Below the pieces are notes generated by a model. That model had not been told where the DNA came from. It worked only from the letters and a program-made list of their open reading frames with translations, and did no database searches. 11,876 nt of DNA from positions 1 through 11,876 of the forward strand of contig JANWHF010000339.1 in assembly GCA_025450555.1 (NCBI GenBank), read 5' to 3'. The position numbers and the translations under genes were made by a program. This document shows, piece after piece, positions 6,354 through 11,876 of this stretch. The stretch comes from Tepidisphaeraceae bacterium (lineage in GTDB: Bacteria > Planctomycetota > Phycisphaerae > Tepidisphaerales > Tepidisphaeraceae). The number at the start of each line of letters is the position of its first letter. The stretch's first letter is position 1.

Positions 6354-9300
6354 TCAGATTGACTTACCAAAGTCTTGAGTGAACGCGTTCAAATCCGAGG
6401 CATTGAACACACCGTTGGCATCATAGTCAAAATATGATGAATACGACGGATTGAGTCCCTTGTAAACCTGCGCGAACAAAGATTTGTCGGCATTGTTTAC
6501 AGTTCCCGTGCCGTAGAAGTCTCCAAAGAGCCGCCAGAAGTTCAACGTCTGATCGCGGGAGAGATGAGCGGAGCCGGCATTCACCAGCGCCGAATGAACC
6601 GTCAGCACATAACGCCCGTTGGCCAGCGAACGGCCAATGAACTGGCTTCCGGAGAAGGTCAGGGTAAAGACGGTGTTGTCGGTCGTGCTTAACGTAAAGG
6701 CGATGGGATTTCCAAGGTTGTCGGTGAGCGTGATCGCTCCATTTTGGATGCTGACCGCGGAGCTGAAAGTAACGGTGAGGCTCCGCACCATGGATCGTTG
6801 AGCGGTGCCGTCATCGACTTTGAAGAAGGCTGACAGCGCGGCCGTCGGTTGAGAAATCGTGAAGGTCACCGGACCACTTTGGCCGCTCAAGTAATTGCTG
6901 TTGCCTCCATACGCGGCGACGACGGTATAGGTGCCCGCGTTGACCGGCGGCGCAGACAGCGGCGTCCCGCTTGCTGTGGTGCCGGTGTAGTAGATATACG
7001 AAATCGGCCCCGATGGAGCGGGAGCGCCACTCACGCCGCTTATGGTCGCTTTTACCCAAGCCGTCACGCTGTTGGTTGAATCATAAGTGATGCTGGCAGG
7101 CGGCGACGAAAGCGTGACGGTTGGCGTGGCCCGGCTGATCGTAAAGGTCAGCGGAGCGCTTTGGGCGGCGGAGAAATTGGCGTCGCCGTTATAAGATGCG
7201 ACAACCGTATATACTCCTGCGTTCACCGGCGGCGATGACATGGGCGTGCCGATGGGAGCCGCGCCAACATAGAACTGCAATGTGGTGGAGCCTGTCGGAG
7301 ACAGTCCGTTGGCTGCCCCCGAAAGAGTTGCCGAAGCCCATGCGGTCACATCGGCGGTGCCGTCATATATGATTTGAGAAGGTGCGGCCGAAAGTGTAAC
7401 GGTTGCGGGCAACGCAAAAATTCTGAGCGCGGTCGTCGTCGAATCGCTTACCGGTAAGAGGCCTGAATCGCCGCTGTAAGCATAAGTCACGGGATACGGT
7501 GTCGAGGAAACCGGCAATGCGGAGACGTCGAACGACGCGGCAAATCCTCCTGATGCGTTAATGGTCGCATTTTGCGTGACCCCGTTGAGCGTAATAGAAA
7601 CTGTTTCGCCAGCCGAAAGCAGCGTTGAACCGCCTGACACAGTACCGGACAGAATGATGGACGCGGTTCCACGATTAAGGACTTGGAAGGCGGTCAAGTT
7701 GCTGAACGACGCGGCGACCTTTGCAGGTGCGACGGTCCAGCTTGCGATGGTTGGCGCGAGTCCGGAATTGCCAGCCAGGTCGCGCACCTGCTTGGTGTTG
7801 AGTGTGAGCACATACGCGCCTGGCGATGAGTTAAGAGAAGCCAGGCCATCGATTTCGTAAGTGTTCGTGGCCGCCGAAACCAGATGAATGGAGACTCCCG
7901 CGTCGATCAGGTTTGGTCCGCCGTTCAGCGTCAGCGACAGGTCATCAGGCGTAAGGCTTGTTCCATCAATGATCTTGCCGAACGAGAACTGAACTGAGGA
8001 GACGGCCGACTGAGGCGTCGCTTGCGTCGGTGTGGTAAAGATCGCCGTTGGCGGAGTCGTATCGACAAAGATCATGTCATACGAATCCGCGGAAACGTTC
8101 GCAGCGCTATCGACTGCATAGACGCGCAAATTGTGTGAGCCCGGCGCCAGAGATAATGATGCGGAGAATGTGGTGCCGGTGACGATGGCGTCGGCCAAAT
8201 GGTTGGTCAGCCCGTCATATACTTCGACCGTCAATCCCGGCGCAGCAATCGTCCCGGTCAAGGTGATGTGGCCGGTGTCGGTTAGGTTGTCGGTGGCGGA
8301 AACGCCGGTATCAGGGCTGATTGCCAGGCCTGTCGGCGCTGCCGGTGCGGTGGTTTGCAGAACAAACGTGTCGGAGGCCGTGCTGCCGGCTTCGGCGCCG
8401 GTGGCAACGTTTCCATAAAGGTCAGTCACGCCAGCGGTGTTGACCGTAAACGTGTAACTGCCATCGATTGACGAAACAAAGTTGTTGAAATTCGAAATCT
8501 CGAACTCTGTGTTGTCGGTGCCAGCAATTGGCGCGATCGTAATTGCACTGGTGATGAGGTTTGGCCCACCGGTCTTGCTGTAGGTGATGTCTTTATAAGT
8601 GAAAGTCGTTGGGTCGATCGGCTCGGAGAAGGTGACGTCGATCGAGGGAACAACGATGTTCCTGGGCGACTGGAAGCCGTCCTGGAGTACGGCGATGGTG
8701 GGTGCGACGGTACTTGTGGTCCAGGTTTCCGATGCCGAGCCCACGCCGCTGTCTCCCTGCATGTCTGAAACGCCTGAGGTATTAATCGTCAGCGTGTAGA
8801 TGCCATCTGCAGCCGTGAGCGATGACAGACCGGAGATCTGATAGGTGGTGTCACTCAACTGCGTAATGGTGACGCCGCTGGTAATTCGGTTTGTCGGATT
8901 ACTGCCCAACGTTAGCGAAATATCGCTGTCATCAAAGGAATTCGGATTGATGGCCTGCGTGAAGATTACCGTGGCCGTGTCGAGTGGCGAGTTCCTTCGG
9001 GCAGGATTCTTGGCGCCGACGCTTACAACAACGGGCTGGTTGCCGGCGGTGGCCCATCCGGCCGAGAGCGACCCGGCTCCTACATCACCAAATGGATCTT
9101 CGATGCCGGCCGCGGTAACCGTCAGGACATAATTGCCGCCGGAGGCAGTCAAGATGTCCAGGCCGCCGATGTTGAACGTGCTGGGCGAAATCTGCGTGAT
9201 CGTAATACCGGAGTTGGCGGCTATCAGATTAGGTCCGCCATTGAGCGACAAGGAGAGATTGGCGCTGGTGAAAGTCGTTGGATCGATCGGTTCATTAAAC

Positions 9301-11876
9301 GCTACGGGAACCGAATTCAGCGCCCCCGCCTGAGGGCTGCTGACCGGTCCAACCGATGCTACGCTCACCGGCCCCGTGACAGCCGGCTTGAAGTAAACGG
9401 TGTAGATGCCGCTGCTGTTATCATCGAGGAGATGCAGCTCATAATCGATGTGTGAGACACCGGCCGAGTCGAAGGTCCGATCGGTGGTCCAAGCCTGATC
9501 GCCCACGCGAATCGGCGTGCCATCTGATCGAACCACCTTATAGAGCGTGTATCCCGCTCCGGGGTCGGGCATCTGAAGATAATCCCAACCGCTGGTGAAA
9601 TTGGCCGAGATGGTATACGCCAGCGCGCCGGCGATGGGCGCCGAGGTCGGATTGGCAGCCTGGTTAACAGCGGCGGTGGTTCCGTCCGAGAAGTAAATCA
9701 TGTCCGGCAAATCGCCGACGTTGGGGGTGTCTTCAGCCAGGTAGCTCGTGGAGCCGGTGTCGTTGGCAAAGGCAAAGTCACCGGCATGAATCAGCGTATG
9801 CGTCGTGACGCTGGTGATCAGGCTCGTGTCCATGCCGCCAAGATTGTCGGCATGGGTAAAGGTTGCCGTAAAATTCGTGAAGATTCCCTGGAGCGTGCTG
9901 GTGATCAGGAAGCTTGCATCGCCAGTAGCGCCTGGCGCCAAGTTGCCGAAGCTGATGTTGAGCGACGGGGTTTGCCTGGCATTTCCGACCTGGGTTCCAA
10001 TGATCGTGAAGGTGTCGAGCAGCCCCTTGCCGTTTTCGATAATCTTCGGCTGGGCCGTCGAGATTGAAAGATTGTTCGCGGCGCCCTTTCCAACATTGGA
10101 AACAAGCAAACCGAGTGTGGCGGGCTCGCTGGGTTCGACGGCATCCGTGAACGGGTCATCCCCAATCACATCCTTCTGCAGGAAGTAATTGAGCTGCAAT
10201 TTCGCCTGCGGATAAACAGTGATGGTAGTTGGGAAGATCGGCGTGGTCACCAATCCACCCATGTCAGGATCCGTATAAGAAAGGGTCCCACCGATGTGAT
10301 ACTGCGTTGCCGCATCAGGCGCGGCGGAGTCGGTCGGGATAAATGTGAATTCGGCGGTACCCGTCGCGAGTGCCGCAAGCTCACCCGTACCATCCACGGC
10401 GGTTAAGCCGCCGCCGAGCTTGGGATCGGAAATATAGAATTTCCCATCGACGGGGTTTCCATTGGCGTCGGTGACGATCAGCGTGAGTTTGACGTTCTGC
10501 AAAGCGTCGGTCGACATGCCATTTTTCAAGGTCAGCGTGCCGGTGAAGGCTGAGCGCGTCAGTGTCGCGGTCTGGTCGATCTGAAGCTTGACAGTAGCGC
10601 AAACACCCTGGCCGGCGACATTCTGCTCGGTCGTGGCGACGGCCGCACGGATTTCGTCCATGATATCGCTGTAGCCATCAGCGGCAGTCGCGTCGATGGC
10701 ATCGCCGGCAGTGGTAAAGGCGTTGACAAGGCTGTCGCGATCGAAGAAATCGGTGCTTTGGCCCGCGGGCACCTGGGCCACGGTGTAAATTCCGGCGTTG
10801 AAATAATCGACGCTGCGGTTCCAGCGATTGATCAGATCGTTGGCGTCAAAAACAGTGACGGTGTCGGGAAGCGTCGTAGCCAGCAAAGTGCTTCGCTCAT
10901 CATTGGTGATCTTGTTTCCGCCATCGCTGGAATCATCAATGGCGCCGAGGAATGCGGCGAACCACTGCTGAAGCGTGGCGCCCTGAGTGGTTCTGATCCA
11001 ATCGCCATCGGTTCCCAGCAGCGTTGAGTAGGCATTGGTGATCTGAATGATCCGGTTGTAAAGAGTCTCTGCCATGGTGATATCAGCAGGATCAGCGTAA
11101 TACGCCGGCGGCTGATAAGTGTCGGCCGGCGTCGCGGAGCTGCCACCGCCCGGCGAGCCGATTGAGCCCAGGCCAAGCCAACTGCCGCCGCATGCGTTGA
11201 TGATGTCAATGAGCTGATCTTTCACGCTCCAGATTGACTTGAGGCCGTTCCAGATCGAGGAAGGACTGAGTGAAAAGTCCGGATTCATCATACCGGTGAC
11301 ATCCGGCGGCGGGCCGCTGTCTGCCTGGGTTGCACCCTTGATCCATCCGAACGCCTGTTTGATTAGACTGCCCGGCGATCCATTGAATGCATTACCGACA
11401 TTGCGAATCGTGTCAAAGAAGCCGGTTGCCGCTTTGCCCACGGCGGTCTTGTCCAGGACAATCTGAAATGCATTGACGGCAATATGTTCCAGGCATGGGC
11501 TGCAATTACTGGATGCTTCAACATCGGGCGCCGGGTCTTGTTCGCCTCCGGTTCCGCCATTCGTCGGGAAGTTACCTAGAGTTCCGCTACTCGATCCGAT
11601 ACTGGGACCAAAGCCGCTTTCGATCGAGGTGACGACTTCCTGGGCGTTGCAGTCGCGGAATGGAATGTTGATCGGATCGATGAACTGGTGCGACACCTCA
11701 TTTCCGCCGCACTGATATTGATATTCGAACTTGATGTTCAGCATGCATGGCGACGGCGCGTTGTCGTTGGGGCGCATATTCGAATCGATGAGAATATCGT
11801 TGGCTGCCGAACCGGCGCGCGTGACAGTAACGGGGACCGTGATCGAACTCTTGGCAGGCAATTCCCCAATCGTCAG
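6354..11876 (-). CDS. Giant multi-domain surface/secreted protein with Ig-like repeats and C-terminal dockerin-like domain, partial
   Basis: The frame is open to the right edge, so the 1840 visible residues lack the N-terminus; a TTG at 11861 sits inside a normal beta-strand motif and is not a credible start. Numbering from that TTG, residues 1-420 hold all seven cysteines (39, 51, 71, 120, 123, 224, 421) and a mainly helical region at about 255-412. About 425-690 is beta-rich and CARDB-like (LGLLVSNVGKGAANNLSI). Four related Ig-like repeats lie at about 831-941, 943-1050, 1052-1170 and 1269-1379, with a different Ig-like domain at 1171-1268. Another Ig-like domain (1380-1483) and two MBG/Big_3-like repeats (1484-1577, 1578-1670) follow. 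A linker with VDDGTAQRSMVRSLTVTF (1682-1699) leads to paired EF-hand loops (1781-1792, 1812-1823). The Ala/Gly/Thr/Ser-rich, Lys/Cys-poor composition fits an extracellular protein. It is probably an adhesin or wall-bound protein; no enzymatic domain is visible. The PEP-CTERM gene follows on the same strand. Confidence 0.9.
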   Translation of the reverse strand: MTIGELPAKSSITVPVTVTRAGSAANDILIDSNMRPNDNAPSPCMLNIKFEYQYQCGGNEVSHQFIDPINIPFRDCNAQEVVTSIESGFGPSIGSSSGTLGNFPTNGGTGGEQDPAPDVEASSNCSPCLEHIAVNAFQIVLDKTAVGKAATGFFDTIRNVGNAFNGSPGSLIKQAFGWIKGATQADSGPPPDVTGMMNPDFSLSPSSIWNGLKSIWSVKDQLIDIINACGGSWLGLGSIGSPGGGSSATPADTYQPPAYYADPADITMAETLYNRIIQITNAYSTLLGTDGDWIRTTQGATLQQWFAAFLGAIDDSSDGGNKITNDERSTLLATTLPDTVTVFDANDLINRWNRSVDYFNAGIYTVAQVPAGQSTDFFDRDSLVNAFTTAGDAIDATAADGYSDIMDEIRAAVATTEQNVAGQGVCATVKLQIDQTATLTRSAFTGTLTLKNGMSTDALQNVKLTLIVTDANGNPVDGKFYISDPKLGGGLTAVDGTGELAALATGTAEFTFIPTDSAAPDAATQYHIGGTLSYTDPDMGGLVTTPIFPTTITVYPQAKLQLNYFLQKDVIGDDPFTDAVEPSEPATLGLLVSNVGKGAANNLSISTAQPKIIENGKGLLDTFTIIGTQVGNARQTPSLNISFGNLAPGATGDASFLITSTLQGIFTNFTATFTHADNLGGMDTSLITSVTTHTLIHAGDFAFANDTGSTSYLAEDTPNVGDLPDMIYFSDGTTAAVNQAANPTSAPIAGALAYTISANFTSGWDYLQMPDPGAGYTLYKVVRSDGTPIRVGDQAWTTDRTFDSAGVSHIDYELHLLDDNSSGIYTVYFKPAVTGPVSVASVGPVSSPQAGALNSVPVAFNEPIDPTTFTSANLSLSLNGGPNLIAANSGITITQISPSTFNIGGLDILTASGGNYVLTVTAAGIEDPFGDVGAGSLSAGWATAGNQPVVVSVGAKNPARRNSPLDTATVIFTQAINPNSFDDSDISLTLGSNPTNRITSGVTITQLSDTTYQISGLSSLTAADGIYTLTINTSGVSDMQGDSGVGSASETWTTSTVAPTIAVLQDGFQSPRNIVVPSIDVTFSEPIDPTTFTYKDITYSKTGGPNLITSAITIAPIAGTDNTEFEISNFNNFVSSIDGSYTFTVNTAGVTDLYGNVATGAEAGSTASDTFVLQTTAPAAPTGLAISPDTGVSATDNLTDTGHITLTGTIAAPGLTVEVYDGLTNHLADAIVTGTTFSASLSLAPGSHNLRVYAVDSAANVSADSYDMIFVDTTPPTAIFTTPTQATPQSAVSSVQFSFGKIIDGTSLTPDDLSLTLNGGPNLIDAGVSIHLVSAATNTYEIDGLASLNSSPGAYVLTLNTKQVRDLAGNSGLAPTIASWTVAPAKVAASFSNLTAFQVLNRGTASIILSGTVSGGSTLLSAGETVSITLNGVTQNATINASGGFAASFDVSALPVSSTPYPVTYAYSGDSGLLPVSDSTTTALRIFALPATVTLSAAPSQIIYDGTADVTAWASATLSGAANGLSPTGSTTLQFYVGAAPIGTPMSSPPVNAGVYTVVASYNGDANFSAAQSAPLTFTISRATPTVTLSSPPASITYDSTNSVTAWVKATISGVSGAPAPSGPISYIYYTGTTASGTPLSAPPVNAGTYTVVAAYGGNSNYLSGQSGPVTFTISQPTAALSAFFKVDDGTAQRSMVRSLTVTFSSAVSIQNGAITLTDNLGNPIAFTLSTTDNTVFTLTFSGSQFIGRSLANGRYVLTVHSALVNAGSAHLSRDQTLNFWRLFGDFYGTGTVNNADKSLFAQVYKGLNPSYSSYFDYDANGVFNASDLNAFTQDFGKSI
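6357..6533 (-). other. Dockerin-like EF-hand domain at the C-terminus of the giant protein
   Basis: The last 59 residues (1777-1835) carry two calcium-loop motifs about 20 residues apart, as in type I dockerins. The second, DYDANGVFNASD (1812-1823), has acidic or Asn residues at loop positions 1, 3, 5, 9 and 12. The first, DFYGTGTVNNAD (1781-1792), keeps position 1, the glycine and position 12 but has Tyr and Thr at positions 3 and 5. Dockerins bind calcium and dock on cohesin domains; here the role is presumably attachment or assembly at the cell surface. Confidence 0.75.
6852..7412 (-). repeat. Two tandem MBG/Big_3-like protein repeats
   Basis: Two adjacent units of about 93 residues (nucleotides 7131-7412 and 6852-7130) share the order VTLS-x2-P, (I)xYD, SVTAW or DVTAW, a P-x-G segment, P(V)NAG-x-YTVVA-Y-G-x2-N and a final FTIS. 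The shared core is SPPVNAGVYTVVASYNGDANF in the first unit and APPVNAGTYTVVAAYGGNSNY in the second. These units resemble the Big_3/MBG-type bacterial Ig-like family found in surface proteins. Confidence 0.75.
7725..9371 (-). repeat. Four related Ig-like repeats (SbsA/Big_5-like) in the giant protein
   Basis: Units of roughly 108-120 residues at 9039-9371, 8712-9035, 8352-8708 and 7725-8057 share a strand order. It begins V-x-F-x-(E/Q)-x-I-(D/N)-P-x-(T/S)-F and continues with a D/N-LSL-x-L-(N)GGPNLI segment and an I-T-I-x2-(I/L) strand. Then follow an (I)-x-GL-x-x-L loop, a YTLT-(V/I)-NT-x-G(V) strand and a D-x-x-GN/GD turn. Units 1 and 3 are most alike (both contain EPIDPTTFT). Between units 3 and 4 sits a different Ig-like domain (8058-8351) starting TAPAAPTGLAISPDTG. 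Confidence 0.75.

Noticed and set aside
10909..10934. EF-hand-like stretch DDSSDGGNKITNDE in the helical region of the giant protein.
   Set aside because: The spacing does not fit the 12-residue calcium loop without an insertion, so calcium binding is not supported.
11859..11861. TTG as the start of the giant protein.
   Set aside because: The frame stays open to the window edge, and the TTG falls within LTIGELPAKSSITVPVTVTR, a normal Ig-type strand pair, with no signal peptide after it. The gene is truncated by the window.

Overview
The window looks like chromosomal DNA from a moderately GC-rich bacterium, most likely a planctomycete (possibly Phycisphaerae). The clues are a very large secreted multi-domain protein that ends in a linker plus dockerin-like EF-hand tail of a type I associate with planctomycete surface proteins, a PEP-CTERM exported protein beside it, and a soluble TPR protein among housekeeping genes. 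This taxonomic call rests on recalled family patterns, not on a search.

Left part (1-3191). A class I (DhnA/FbaB-type) fructose-bisphosphate aldolase runs leftward off the window edge. Divergent from it is a compact toxin-antitoxin pair: a small DUF104/AF2212-like antitoxin overlapping a PIN-domain (VapC-like) toxin, with a good sigma70-type promoter just upstream. Convergent with the toxin is a 476-residue TPR protein on the minus strand, with its own recognisable promoter.

Middle part (3370-5471). Peptide deformylase and methionyl-tRNA formyltransferase lie in tandem on the plus strand. These are the two enzymes of the N-formylmethionine cycle: Fmt formylates the initiator tRNA and Def removes the formyl group from the new protein. 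The 109-base gap between them is rich in GC hairpins, and Fmt appears to start at TTG. A small four-helix membrane protein faces them on the minus strand.

Right part (5568-11876). Two exported proteins are encoded on the minus strand. The upstream one is a giant multi-domain protein (1840 residues visible, N-terminus outside the window) with a cysteine-containing N-terminal part, CARDB-like beta domains, four related Ig-like repeats, further Ig-like domains, two tandem MBG/Big_3-like repeats and a C-terminal dockerin-like domain. Only 45 bases downstream is a 246-residue protein with a signal peptide, a beta-rich region resembling cohesin, and a PEP-CTERM sorting signal. The most interesting hypothesis is that they form a non-cellulosomal cohesin-dockerin pair, the small envelope-sorted protein holding the giant one at the cell surface.

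No tRNA, rRNA, CRISPR array, insertion sequence or phage gene was seen. No stretch over 300 bases lacks a gene.
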